Source of the DNA: Clostridium sp. SY8519
Lineage (GTDB): Bacteria > Bacillota > Clostridia > Lachnospirales > Lachnospiraceae
Reading direction: 5' to 3'
DNA length: 64,000 nucleotides
Assembly: GCF_000270305.1 (NCBI RefSeq)
Contig: NC_015737.1
Location: forward strand, 923,501 to 987,500
A program made the position numbers and the translations under genes. Of this stretch, positions 17,199 to 25,362 are shown one piece after another. Position 1 is the first letter of the stretch. Each line of letters begins with the position of its first letter. The notes beneath the pieces were generated by a model. The model made no database searches, had not been told where the DNA came from, and saw only the letters and a list, made by a program, of their open reading frames with translations.

Positions 17199-17885
17199 TT
17201 ATTTCCAGGGTTTTCCCCCATCCAGCCAGCCCTGCTCCTTCCAGTAACTGTCGTCTGCCGGCGTAAATCCACGGCGGTGCAGGCTGCGCATGACCCGGAA
17301 CATGATCCTCTGGCGGATTCCCGGACGCCCGGGCTTGCAGCGGGCCACCCTGCGGGCCAGGCGGTCGGTTTTCCTTTCAATCGTCTCCCACTGTTCTGCC
17401 GTCAGGTGTTCCGGCTTCAGTACCCGTACACGCAGTCCCAGCCGGTGAATCACCGGTATCCCCCAAAAACGCAGACTGTCTGCCATATCTCTGTTGGCCG
17501 ACCGGCAGCCGGCTCCTGCCGCTGTGCTGATACAGATGCCCTGCTTATGGAACATCTCCGGCCTGGGGCGGTGAACCATCCACTGATAGCCGTAGTGATC
17601 CAGGAACACCTTCATCGGCCCGGATGCGTGATATACGTATACCGGACTGGCCAGAATAATCAGATCCGCCTCCTCCATGGCCCGGGTGATTGGGCGCAGT
17701 TCCCCGTAATGCGGGCATTTCTGCTCACTTTCCATAAAACACCGGCCGCACCCCACACAAAACCGGTTAAAATCTCCAGGAAGGAAAAATTCAGTCACTG
17801 GTCCGCCGATTTTTTCTGCTGTTTTCCTGGCAATCTGTGCCGTAGTGCCCCTGTGATTCTGCCCATGTATGATCATAATCTTCAT
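17199..17885 (-). CDS. Flavodoxin-fold NAD(P)H-dependent oxidoreductase
   Basis: A 228-residue FMN reductase-like protein. The start at 17885 (MKIMIIHGQNHRGTTAQIA) follows GGAGAC; the N-terminal extension from 17936 lacks family character. The FMN-phosphate loop is GQNHRGTTAQ. A CVGCGRCFMESEQKCPH segment with four cysteines (about residues 44-59) resembles the Cys-rich stretch of clostridial iron-sulfur flavoproteins (Isf), where it can bind an Fe-S cluster. ADLIILASPVYVYHASGPMKVFLDHYGYQW is the classical flavin-binding turn. The C-terminal 60 residues are basic. It is divergent from the TetR gene, which could control it. Confidence 0.82.
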   Translation of the reverse strand: MKIMIIHGQNHRGTTAQIARKTAEKIGGPVTEFFLPGDFNRFCVGCGRCFMESEQKCPHYGELRPITRAMEEADLIILASPVYVYHASGPMKVFLDHYGYQWMVHRPRPEMFHKQGICISTAAGAGCRSANRDMADSLRFWGIPVIHRLGLRVRVLKPEHLTAEQWETIERKTDRLARRVARCKPGRPGIRQRIMFRVMRSLHRRGFTPADDSYWKEQGWLDGGKPWK

Positions 17886-17961
17886 TCCGGCTGTCTCCTC
17901 TTCCCATTTCCTGTGTCCATCATAGCGGAAATACATCCAATATACAACTTGACTCCGGTTC

Positions 17962-17970
17962 TGCTATAAT
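17962..17970 (+). promoter_or_regulatory. Extended -10 promoter before the TetR gene
   Basis: TGCTATAAT with TATAAT at 17965-17970 and no good -35 box at 17 bases. The same 12-mer TTCTGCTATAAT occurs before the genes at 20447 and 36287. Confidence 0.5.
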
Positions 17971-18015
17971 AGGATTGTTCAGAAAACATCCATCACTGCT
18001 GCCGGGAGGATAGTT

Positions 18016-18600
18016 ATGGATCTGCGTGTCATAAAAACAAAAGAACTGATCCGCCGCGTCTTTGTCCAGCTTCTGCGGGAACGGGAATTCCCTCAGATCA
18101 CCGTCAAGGAGCTCTGCAGCAGAGCCCGGATCAACCGTTCCACCTTTTACCATCACTATGAAGATATTTATGCCCTCAGAGACGAGCTGATTGACTCTGT
18201 CATTGACGAATATACCGCGCATATGGAGACGGACTTTCTCGATATCCATACGTTTCTGTCCGAGGACTATCCCCGTCTGCTGACCGCCAACCTGGTATAC
18301 ATGTACAACCACAGAGAACTGTATGAACTTCTGTGGCATCAGAAGCTTCTGGGACGCAATGTTTTCGAGGAAATGCTGGCTGCCGGCGCCTCCTTTCTGA
18401 CAGACTGCATCTTAGAAAGCGACCAGGTCACTCCGGCAAAAAAGAAGCGCGCCGGATGGTATGCCAATCTGCTGGTCAATAACCTGATGACCAGTACTCG
18501 TTGGTGGCTCCATCAGAATCCGCCGATTCCCGCGGAACAGATGGCGGAGATGATCACTTCCAATATGCACAGCGGCACGGTAACCCAGTTATTTATCTGA
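18016..18600 (+). CDS. TetR/AcrR-family regulator
   Basis: A 194-residue regulator. The N-terminal helix-turn-helix is complete (KELIRRVFVQLLREREFPQITVKELCSRARINRSTFYHHYEDIYALRDEL, residues 8-57). The C-terminal half matches the TetR_C_33/DhaS-like type (VYMYNHRELYELLWHQKLLGRNVFEEML, then MTSTRWWLHQNPPIPAEQMAEMI), which binds a small ligand. It is divergent from the flavodoxin-like reductase, making that gene a likely target. The start at 18016 follows GGGAGGA. The ligand is unknown. Confidence 0.9.
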   Translation: MDLRVIKTKELIRRVFVQLLREREFPQITVKELCSRARINRSTFYHHYEDIYALRDELIDSVIDEYTAHMETDFLDIHTFLSEDYPRLLTANLVYMYNHRELYELLWHQKLLGRNVFEEMLAAGASFLTDCILESDQVTPAKKKRAGWYANLLVNNLMTSTRWWLHQNPPIPAEQMAEMITSNMHSGTVTQLFI

Positions 18601-18678
18601 CTGTTTCTACCAAAATCTCTTACTTTCTGATGCTCCGCATATGTTCTGTTTCATTACATTTTTCTGGAGGAAACCGCC

Positions 18679-20358
18679 ATGGAACTCACATTGAATCTGA
18701 TCCTTTATCTTCTGCGCAGCTTTCAGCCGGCTGTCATTCAGCGCGCGCCCTTCACTCCCTGTATTACCGGAATCAAATGTTTGATACCCGATGATCAGAA
18801 TCTGTCTCCCCGCGTACTCTACCTTGCGAATCTGTCAGACCTGTATACGCCCCCGCAGTCTGCCGATTCACCGGCCTGCTCCGCGCCTTCCGCAAAAGCG
18901 CTGATTATTCTGTTGGTTCCGCCCGCAGCTCCCGCTTCCGGTTTCAGCGATAACCTGACAGACGCCCTGGATCCTTCCTATCGTTCCTGCACCCTTCTTA
19001 CCGTCCGGAAACCAGCCTCTGCAGCGCTTCTGCTCAACACACTGCTGGAATCCTTTCACCGGATTACCGCCTGGGACAAACAAATGCATGTCGGCGCCTT
19101 GGAAGGAGAACCTCCACAGTCCCTGCTGAACATGAGTGAAGATCTCTTGCGCTGCCCCGTCATGTTATTTGATCCCGGGTTCCGTGTGCTGGCTTACAGC
19201 CGGAAATATTCCACCAACAATCCCGGCTTTCAGGCTGCGGTTAAGTCCGGATACACCTCCCCGGACACCATGGCCCTGACCAGAGAGCTCCATATCCTGT
19301 CACGCCTGGAAAAGGTGGAACAGGGAAAATCTCTGATTGCGCCGGCCGTAGAGGACCCGAACACCAATAATATCTATCACTGTCTCTTTGACGGCAGCCG
19401 GCTGCTGTGCTATATCTGCATTTTCTGCGGTTCTCAGGTTCCGTCTTCCGGCTACCAGGATCTTCTGCAGATTTTTTTCACCAACATGACCTACTGCCTG
19501 CAGCGAAATTACAGCAGCGAACGCTATGGCCAGATGCTGTACGAAACCATCCTGCTCCGCCTGATGCATCCGGAAACAGTCACCGGGGAATGGCTGACGG
19601 ACCGCATCGCTTCCGTTCCCGGCCTGGAGGAAAACGGCAATTACGTTCTGGAAGTGCTGCAGTTTGACGATGCGGCTAATCTGTCACCGGACTATCTGAT
19701 CCGCCACATTCAGATCACCGTTCCCGAACTGAAGCCGTTTCTCTATGAAAATCATATCTGTCTCCTGCTTTCTTTTCCGAAATCCACGCAGATCACAGAT
19801 GAACAGATGCAGAAACGCTGTCTGCATCTTCAGCAGATTCTGACCCGTTATCACTATCGGATCGGCTGCAGCATTCCCTTCCAGGCAATCCGGGATATCC
19901 GATATGCCTACCGCCAGGCTATTTCCGTCCTTTCCTTCACACCCTCAACTGACAGCCGTGATCCTGCAGACGCCGAAAGGATATGTTTTTTCAGCGGCCA
20001 CATCTACGACTACCTGTGCGCAGCCGCCGAACAATACGCAGCAGCGCCCTTTCGGATTCCGGTACGTCTTCTCCAGTGCAGCCTCTACCGGTCGCTGAAG
20101 GAACAGGATGCCGCCAATCACACCCATGACCTGCTGACTGTCATGACTTACCTGTACTGTGACTGCAACGCCACCAGCGCCGCCAGACAACTGTATGTAC
20201 ACCGCAATACCGTCCGCAATATCATCACCCGCACAGAGAAGCGCTGGCAGACAGATCTTTCTGATCCTAATATCCGGCAGCAGCTCATCTTGTCAGATCA
20301 GATGGAACACTATCTGCTTGTGCAGAGTGCACAAGCAGACACAGAAAAGCAGCAATAA
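18679..20358 (+). CDS. PucR/CdaR-family transcriptional regulator
   Basis: A 559-residue regulator. A variable N-terminal part (1-150) is followed by a sensor region (about 155-280, RCPVMLFDPGFRVLAYSRK). The C-terminal part has a GGDEF-like fold remnant (380-440, YRIGCSIPFQAIRDIRYAYRQAISVL) and the PucR-type helix-turn-helix (about 495-545, LLTVMTYLYCDCNATSAARQLYVHRNTVRNIITRTEKRW). Such proteins regulate catabolic genes, for example purine or sugar-diacid use. It lies 88 bases upstream of the FAD oxidoreductase gene on the same strand and is the obvious candidate to control it. GGAGG precedes the ATG. Confidence 0.9.
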   Translation: MELTLNLILYLLRSFQPAVIQRAPFTPCITGIKCLIPDDQNLSPRVLYLANLSDLYTPPQSADSPACSAPSAKALIILLVPPAAPASGFSDNLTDALDPSYRSCTLLTVRKPASAALLLNTLLESFHRITAWDKQMHVGALEGEPPQSLLNMSEDLLRCPVMLFDPGFRVLAYSRKYSTNNPGFQAAVKSGYTSPDTMALTRELHILSRLEKVEQGKSLIAPAVEDPNTNNIYHCLFDGSRLLCYICIFCGSQVPSSGYQDLLQIFFTNMTYCLQRNYSSERYGQMLYETILLRLMHPETVTGEWLTDRIASVPGLEENGNYVLEVLQFDDAANLSPDYLIRHIQITVPELKPFLYENHICLLLSFPKSTQITDEQMQKRCLHLQQILTRYHYRIGCSIPFQAIRDIRYAYRQAISVLSFTPSTDSRDPADAERICFFSGHIYDYLCAAAEQYAAAPFRIPVRLLQCSLYRSLKEQDAANHTHDLLTVMTYLYCDCNATSAARQLYVHRNTVRNIITRTEKRWQTDLSDPNIRQQLILSDQMEHYLLVQSAQADTEKQQ

Positions 20359-20394
20359 TTCCGCTTCTGCGCTACAGCCGTGCCTCCCGTCTTC

Positions 20395-20403
20395 TGCTAT
20401 AAT
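20395..20403 (+). promoter_or_regulatory. Extended -10 promoter before the FAD oxidoreductase gene
   Basis: TGCTATAAT in the gap between the PucR gene and the FAD gene. It gives the FAD-ferredoxin pair its own start in addition to any read-through. Confidence 0.5.
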
Positions 20404-20446
20404 TTCTGTAAAAGATGCTGAAATATATTTTAAAGGAGGGAACCCT

Positions 20447-22012
20447 ATGAGCAAAACCGTAGATGTAGACGTGGCTGTCATGGGCAGCGGTGTGGCAGGC
20501 ATGGGAGCCGCGTACAAACTCAGCCAGGCAGGCGGTCTGAAGGTGGCCGTCTTCGAAAAATACCCGGCCCAGGGTGGAGCAGTATCCAATTGTCCGATGT
20601 GTTTCTGTTCTACTCCGGACACGCCGGAAGCCCAGAAGATGGCGTATGAAGTATGGGCAAGATTTTCCAATTATACCGCCAATCTGGCTCTGATCAGCAA
20701 AGTGCTGAAATACTCTTCTGAATTTCCGGATCTGTTTCTGAACAAACTGGGCATTAAGACATCGATGATCATCCGCCGCAAGCCGGAAGAATACGGCACA
20801 AAACGTGGATATACCATGGGACATGCTAACGGACTGGATGTGGGAGACTATTATTTCATTCAGGGACGGGGCAAAGGACACGGTATGGCGCTGGCGCTGC
20901 TGCGCCTGCGTTTTCTCCTGGAAAAAGAAGGTGTTCAGTTCTACTTCTCCACCCCCATCAAAAAAATTCTCCGTGAGCCGAACGGAGGCAAAGTCACCGG
21001 GGCTGTCGCCTATGACAAAGCCGGCGAAGAAATCCGCATCAACTGCAAAGCCCTGATCGTGGCTTCCGGAGGGATCACCGGCAATATCCCTCTGATGAAA
21101 GAGTTGGGCGTACTGCCTTCGGATAAATACGAAGAATATTACAAAGACGGCTACCTGGTCAATATCACCTTCCCGGACAGCTGCCAGGACGGCGACGGGC
21201 AGAAGGCTGTGTGGGCCGTCGGCGGCAAACAGACGGACATTGTAATCAGCGCCGACCCGCAAGTGCCGAACCCGGGCGTCCGTATCGGTCCGAACACCCC
21301 ATGGCTTCCGGCCAACCAGACAAAAATCATCACTGAACAGCCTTATCTGCGGGTCAATGAGCTGGGCCGCCGGTTTATCAATGAGGAAATGGCCAACAAT
21401 CACACCGCCATGTCCTCATCTATGATCCAACAGAATCCCAACATGGCTTCCTATATGATTTTTGACGAGGATACTGCCAGACATCTGTCTGAAGCCGTAG
21501 AAGACGACTATGTATACTTTATTTTCAAGGGTACACGCTGCGAAAACATCCGTGGTCAGATGGACGAAGCGATTGCCAGAGGAAACCGGCATATGTGCCA
21601 CTTTGCCACCATCCATGAAGTCTGTGAATACATGGGAATTGACGAAGATGGTCTGAAAGCCACCCTGAAAAAGTACAATCATGCCGCTGAAACCGGCGAT
21701 GATCCGGATTTTCACACCAATCCGAAATACATCCGTCCAGTACAGGAATCTTCCGGACAGATTTACTGCTACCGTATTCTTCCGGGCGGCTATGACACCA
21801 TGGGCGGTCTGGCCATTGACGAAAACGCCAATGTCCTGGACACTTCCAATCTGCCGATCGAGGGACTCTACGCCGGCGGTGACATGGTAACGGGAAGCGT
21901 CTACGGCAACCCGCCGTCCAACGCGGGAGGAAATGTACACGGTTCCATGCCTACCGGAATGCTGGCCGGTGATTCCGCCGCCGCTTATGTGAAAGGAGCA
22001 ATGCACGCATGA
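20447..22012 (+). CDS. FAD-dependent oxidoreductase (fumarate reductase-type flavoprotein)
   Basis: A 521-residue flavoprotein, starting at ATG 20447 after a perfect AAAGGAGGG; the frame is open further upstream but only by overlap with the PucR gene. The Rossmann motif is VMGSGVAGMGAAYKLSQAG at residue 11. A Cys-rich stretch NCPMCFC (Cys 49, 52, 54) follows. FAD_binding_2-family landmarks include GGAVSN, ALIVASGGITGN and, near the C-terminus, LAIDENANVLDTSNLPIEGLYAGGD and GNPPSNAGGNVHGSMPTG. Such proteins reduce enoates or keto groups, or oxidise them, using FADH2. The stop codon overlaps the start of the ferredoxin gene (ATGA), so that ferredoxin is probably its electron partner. The substrate is unknown. 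Confidence 0.88.
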   Translation: MSKTVDVDVAVMGSGVAGMGAAYKLSQAGGLKVAVFEKYPAQGGAVSNCPMCFCSTPDTPEAQKMAYEVWARFSNYTANLALISKVLKYSSEFPDLFLNKLGIKTSMIIRRKPEEYGTKRGYTMGHANGLDVGDYYFIQGRGKGHGMALALLRLRFLLEKEGVQFYFSTPIKKILREPNGGKVTGAVAYDKAGEEIRINCKALIVASGGITGNIPLMKELGVLPSDKYEEYYKDGYLVNITFPDSCQDGDGQKAVWAVGGKQTDIVISADPQVPNPGVRIGPNTPWLPANQTKIITEQPYLRVNELGRRFINEEMANNHTAMSSSMIQQNPNMASYMIFDEDTARHLSEAVEDDYVYFIFKGTRCENIRGQMDEAIARGNRHMCHFATIHEVCEYMGIDEDGLKATLKKYNHAAETGDDPDFHTNPKYIRPVQESSGQIYCYRILPGGYDTMGGLAIDENANVLDTSNLPIEGLYAGGDMVTGSVYGNPPSNAGGNVHGSMPTGMLAGDSAAAYVKGAMHA

Positions 22013-22200
22013 AATTACAATTAGCTGATTACTGTATTCGCTGCGGTATCTGTGAAGACCTCTATCCGGACCTGTTCCGCCGTAATTACGAAACCCACAG
22101 CATGGATATCCTCTATGAGGAAATCCCGCCGGAGCTGGAAGAACGGGCCCGCCAGGCTGCGGATGACTGCGCGGTAGCCGCCATTAAAATCCTGCCGTAG
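22009..22200 (+). CDS. Single-cluster [4Fe-4S] ferredoxin-like protein
   Basis: A 63-residue protein with CIRCGIC (Cys 9, 12, 15) and a remote Cys 54, the arrangement of one-cluster ferredoxins in which the fourth ligand comes from near the C-terminus. The fourth position of the first motif is Tyr (LYPDLF instead of xCPxxF), as expected for the single-cluster class. The start overlaps the stop of the FAD gene by four bases (ATGA), indicating coupled translation and a fixed ratio. It should pass electrons to or from the FAD protein. Confidence 0.85.
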   Translation: MKLQLADYCIRCGICEDLYPDLFRRNYETHSMDILYEEIPPELEERARQAADDCAVAAIKILP

Positions 22201-22266
22201 ACTGCCTATTTTTCCGCCGCGGATAATACCGGCAGATCATTCGGATCTTCGGAATATTACAAAAAC

Positions 22267-22313
22267 CTGTTCTGTTATTTCAAATGAAACAACAGAACAG
22301 GTTTTTTTATTTT
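22267..22313 (+). terminator. Terminator of the FAD-ferredoxin operon
   Basis: AACCTGTTCTGTT-atttcaaatgaa-AACAGAACAGGTT followed by TTTTTTATTTTT. Confidence 0.9.
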
Positions 22314-22346
22314 TCAATCAACTTCTGCGGCAGATTGCCGGTGTTT

Positions 22347-24263
22347 TTATTCTACCGTAACGCTCTTTGCAAGGTTCCGCGGTTTATCCACATCCAGCCC
22401 ACGGGTCACGCTGGTATAATACCCCAGAAGCTGCAGCGGAATAATCGCCAGACTGCCCACAAAATGGTGGTCCACATTCGGAATATAGACATTGAAGTCC
22501 ACACTGTCTTCGATTTCGTAGTTGCCGTTTGTGGTCAGGCCCATCAGATAGGCTCCCCGGCTCTTGCATTCCACCATATTGCTCAGGGTCTTCTCATAGA
22601 GATCCGGCTGGGTCAGGATACCGATCACCAGCGTACCGTCCTCGATCAGGCTGATGGTTCCGTGCTTCAGTTCGCCTGCGGCATAGGCTTCTGAATGAAT
22701 GTAGGAAATTTCCTTCATTTTCAGGCTGCCTTCCAGGCCGATGGCATAGTCAATTCCACGCCCGATGAAAAACGCGTCCCGGATGCTGATCTGTTTGGAG
22801 GCAAACCACTGAATCCGTTCCTTGTCTTCCAGAAGTTTTTTCACTTTTTCCGGAATAGTCTGCAGTTCCCGGATAAAATAGGCGTATTTATCTGCGTCAT
22901 CTTTTACCGTGCCTGTATCCGCGCCGCCTGCCATATCCACTTCTGCCAGTGTTCCCCGCAGACGCGCGAATTCAAGGGAAAGCAGATAGCCGCAGATCAG
23001 CTGCGTGCTGTAAGCCTTTGTCGTCGCTACCGCGATTTCCGGGCCGGCCAGAGTATACATGACATGATCTGCCTCCCGGGCAATCGAAGATCCTACCACG
23101 TTCACAATCGCCATGGTGGCAAGTCCCCGTTCCTTCGCTGCCCGCAGCGCCGCCAGGGAATCCGCCGTCTCACCGGACTGACTGATCACAATCACCAGAC
23201 CATTGGGATCCAGCCGCATTTTGCGGTACCGGAATTCTGACGCCAGCTCCACACGGACCGGAAGATCGGTAAATTCTTCCATTACATACTGCGTCACCAC
23301 GCCCACGTGCCATGCGGAGCCGCAGGCTACGATATAGACCTGTGTCAGGCCGCGGATCTCCTCTTCTGTCAGGCCGGTGACAGACAGATCGATTCTGCCG
23401 TCTTTCAGATAATGGTTCAGTGTCTTTTCGATCACTTCCGGCTGCTCGTGGATCTCTTTCATCATGAAATGCTCAAAGCCGCCCTTTTCCGCTGCTTCCG
23501 CGTCCCACTCGATTTCCACCAGTTCCTTCTGGATCTCATCCCCGTCCAGATTGTAAAAAACCACGTCTCCGGCAGTAATTCTGGCCAGTTCCATATTGCC
23601 GATATAATATACCTGACGGGTTCTGTTGAGGATCGCCGGCACATCCGAAGCGATGAATGTCTCTCCGTCCGCCACACCGATAATCATCGGGGAATCCTTC
23701 CGGGCTGCATAAATTTCACCGGGATAGTCCGAAAACATCAGTTCCAGAGCATAAGAGCCGCGCACACGCACCATGGCTTTCGCGATGGCATCAATCGGTC
23801 CGTTCTGGTATTTCTGGTAATAGTAATCAATCAGCTTGATCACTACTTCTGTATCTGTCTGGCTGTAAAACGTGTAGCCGTTTTTCAGCAGTTTTTCCTT
23901 GAGTTCCTGATAGTTTTCAATAATTCCGTTGTGTACTCCCACGACTTCGGATTCCACCGGTCCGGAAGCAGATCCGGTGCAGTTGCCGCTGACATGCGGA
24001 TGGGCATTGGTCTGGGTGGGCATTCCGTGGGTCGCCCAGCGGGTGTGTCCGATGCCGCAGGTTCCCGCCACTGCTTTGCCGTCATTTGTCTTTTTGGAAA
24101 GGTTGACCAGTTTGCCGGTCGCTTTTACCACCTGTGCTTCCTCACTGCCATTCCGTACGGCAATCCCGGCTGAATCATATCCCCGGTATTCAAGTTTTGA
24201 TAATCCGTCCAACAGGATCGGTGCGGCCTGCTGCGGCCCGATATATCCTACAATTCCACACAT
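22347..24263 (-). CDS. glmS: Glutamine--fructose-6-phosphate aminotransferase (isomerizing)
   Basis: A 638-residue GlmS, which makes glucosamine-6-phosphate from fructose-6-phosphate and glutamine, the first step toward UDP-GlcNAc and peptidoglycan. The N-terminal glutaminase starts with Cys2 (MCGIVGYIG). The C-terminal half has two sugar-isomerase (SIS) domains (VIVISQSGETADSLAALR, then ISIRDAFFIGRGIDYAIGLEGSLKMKEISYIHSEAYAAGELKHG), ending in the typical PRNLAKSVTVE. It is about 30 residues longer than usual, partly through a short insert near residue 85 (SGNCTGSASGPVESE). It appears monocistronic. No canonical glmS ribozyme was recognised in its leader. Confidence 0.97.
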   Translation of the reverse strand: MCGIVGYIGPQQAAPILLDGLSKLEYRGYDSAGIAVRNGSEEAQVVKATGKLVNLSKKTNDGKAVAGTCGIGHTRWATHGMPTQTNAHPHVSGNCTGSASGPVESEVVGVHNGIIENYQELKEKLLKNGYTFYSQTDTEVVIKLIDYYYQKYQNGPIDAIAKAMVRVRGSYALELMFSDYPGEIYAARKDSPMIIGVADGETFIASDVPAILNRTRQVYYIGNMELARITAGDVVFYNLDGDEIQKELVEIEWDAEAAEKGGFEHFMMKEIHEQPEVIEKTLNHYLKDGRIDLSVTGLTEEEIRGLTQVYIVACGSAWHVGVVTQYVMEEFTDLPVRVELASEFRYRKMRLDPNGLVIVISQSGETADSLAALRAAKERGLATMAIVNVVGSSIAREADHVMYTLAGPEIAVATTKAYSTQLICGYLLSLEFARLRGTLAEVDMAGGADTGTVKDDADKYAYFIRELQTIPEKVKKLLEDKERIQWFASKQISIRDAFFIGRGIDYAIGLEGSLKMKEISYIHSEAYAAGELKHGTISLIEDGTLVIGILTQPDLYEKTLSNMVECKSRGAYLMGLTTNGNYEIEDSVDFNVYIPNVDHHFVGSLAIIPLQLLGYYTSVTRGLDVDKPRNLAKSVTVE

Positions 24264-24607
24264 ATGCTGATTCCTCTTTATTCGTTTTATTTTCTGTTTT
24301 GCTGTATGTTTCTTTCTGTCAGTTCAAAACCGCTTGTCCTATTTTATCACAGAGACCGTTCCGCGCAAAGTAAAATGGCCAACTTACCCGAAACTTCTGT
24401 CTCCGGCGCCTTTCATCCGAAAAAATCCGGAAAAGAGGAAGGCCAGCGCAAAAAGGGGGAATGCGCTGGCTCTTAGAAAATGAAAAAGAAAATTAAATTA
24501 GTTATGCATCAAAAGGTAATATTGGGGGAGTTATCTTTTGATGTTTTTTATCATACACGAAAAATGTGTCTAAGATGTGTATGACAAATAAAGGAATTAT
24601 TAAAAGT
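24264..24607. other. Intergenic region with three hairpins (glmS leader / bioY 3' end)
   Basis: No gene. Three inverted repeats are seen: GCCAGCGC/GCGCTGGC at about 24440-24474; CATCAAAAG/CTTTTGATG at 24507-24543, followed by TTTTTT on the plus strand; and TCATACAC/GTGTATGA at 24551-24584. They lie between bioY and glmS, both on the minus strand. One may be the bioY terminator, though the T-runs point the other way. Confidence 0.55.
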
Positions 24608-25216
24608 CTATATCATATTTCGGTTCACAACGCGAAACAGCGCCCGGGCCAGATAAGCCGCCAGGATACATTTGACAAGATCCCCCGGAATAAACGGAAG
24701 CACGCCTGCTGCCAGCGCTGCCTTCGCATCCAGATGCGCCACATGAGCCATCCACGGCGTTCCCAGCAGATAGATGACAGGGATCCCGACCATGATGGCT
24801 GCCACAAGATTGCGCCATACCTTATTCTTCTGGCCGCAGGCCAGAGAAACCAGAAAGGCTGCCGCCATATACCCGATAATATAACCACCGGTAGGACCGG
24901 CCAGCACACCGAAGCCTGCTGTTCCTCCCGAGAAAACCGGTACGCCCACGATTCCCAGAAGCACCCAGATCACAACCGTCAGCAATGCTTTCCTGGGTTT
25001 CAGCAGCAGGGCTGCCAGATTGATAATTACCGTCTGTGCCGTAATCGGCACGGCGGAAAACGGCAGACGGATGCTGATATAGGATGATACGCACAACAGC
25101 GCTGCCAACAGGGCCATCGTTGTCAGTTCTGCCGAAGTCATCGCTTTTCCCCGTGTTTCCGTTTTGCAGCCGGAAGATTGCCGTTTTCTGTCTGCAGATG
25201 TTACTGTTGATTCCAT
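24608..25216 (-). CDS. bioY: Biotin transporter BioY (ECF S component)
   Basis: A 202-residue membrane protein, the substrate-binding subunit of the biotin ECF transporter, which works with shared EcfAAT subunits not encoded here. The family motifs are ISIRLPFSAVPITAQTVIINLAALLL, VGVPVFSGGTAGFGVLAGPTGGYIIGY and LPFIPGDLVKCILAAYLAR, over about six membrane segments. An N-terminal polar extension of about 25 residues precedes the first one. It is controlled by a promoter overlapped by GTTAAC repeats that look like a BirA operator, so biotin should repress it. Confidence 0.95.
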   Translation of the reverse strand: MESTVTSADRKRQSSGCKTETRGKAMTSAELTTMALLAALLCVSSYISIRLPFSAVPITAQTVIINLAALLLKPRKALLTVVIWVLLGIVGVPVFSGGTAGFGVLAGPTGGYIIGYMAAAFLVSLACGQKNKVWRNLVAAIMVGIPVIYLLGTPWMAHVAHLDAKAALAAGVLPFIPGDLVKCILAAYLARALFRVVNRNMI

Positions 25217-25249
25217 TGTAAATCTTCTCCCTTTTCGTTGATAACCATT

Positions 25250-25278
25250 ATCATAGCCTTATTGTTAACCTTTGTCAA
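25250..25278 (-). promoter_or_regulatory. Promoter of bioY
   Basis: On the minus strand TTGACA (25273-25278), 17 bases, TATGAT (25250-25255). Confidence 0.75.
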
Positions 25279-25293
25279 TATATTAGTTAACTT
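25262..25293. promoter_or_regulatory. BirA-type operator overlapping the bioY promoter
   Basis: Two GTTAAC cores (25264-25269 and 25286-25291) flank the -35 box, within TTGTTAACC and AGTTAACTT. The Firmicutes BirA consensus is TTGTTAAC ... GTTAACAA with about 15 bases between. The position over the promoter of a biotin transporter supports the call. Confidence 0.7.
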
Positions 25294-25305
25294 TATACTC
25301 ATAGA

Positions 25306-25341
25306 AAAACCGGAGGTCTCCCCAGCGGAAACCTCCGGACA
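25306..25341 (-). terminator. Terminator of the DUF6465 gene
   Basis: On the minus strand CCGGAGGTTT...ACCTCCGG is followed by TTTTTCTATG. Confidence 0.8.
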
Positions 25342-25362
25342 GCATCACGAAAAATCCTTTTA

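Noticed and set aside
24264..24480. glmS ribozyme upstream of glmS
   Set aside because: The conserved ribozyme core was not recognised by eye. A covariance search would settle it.
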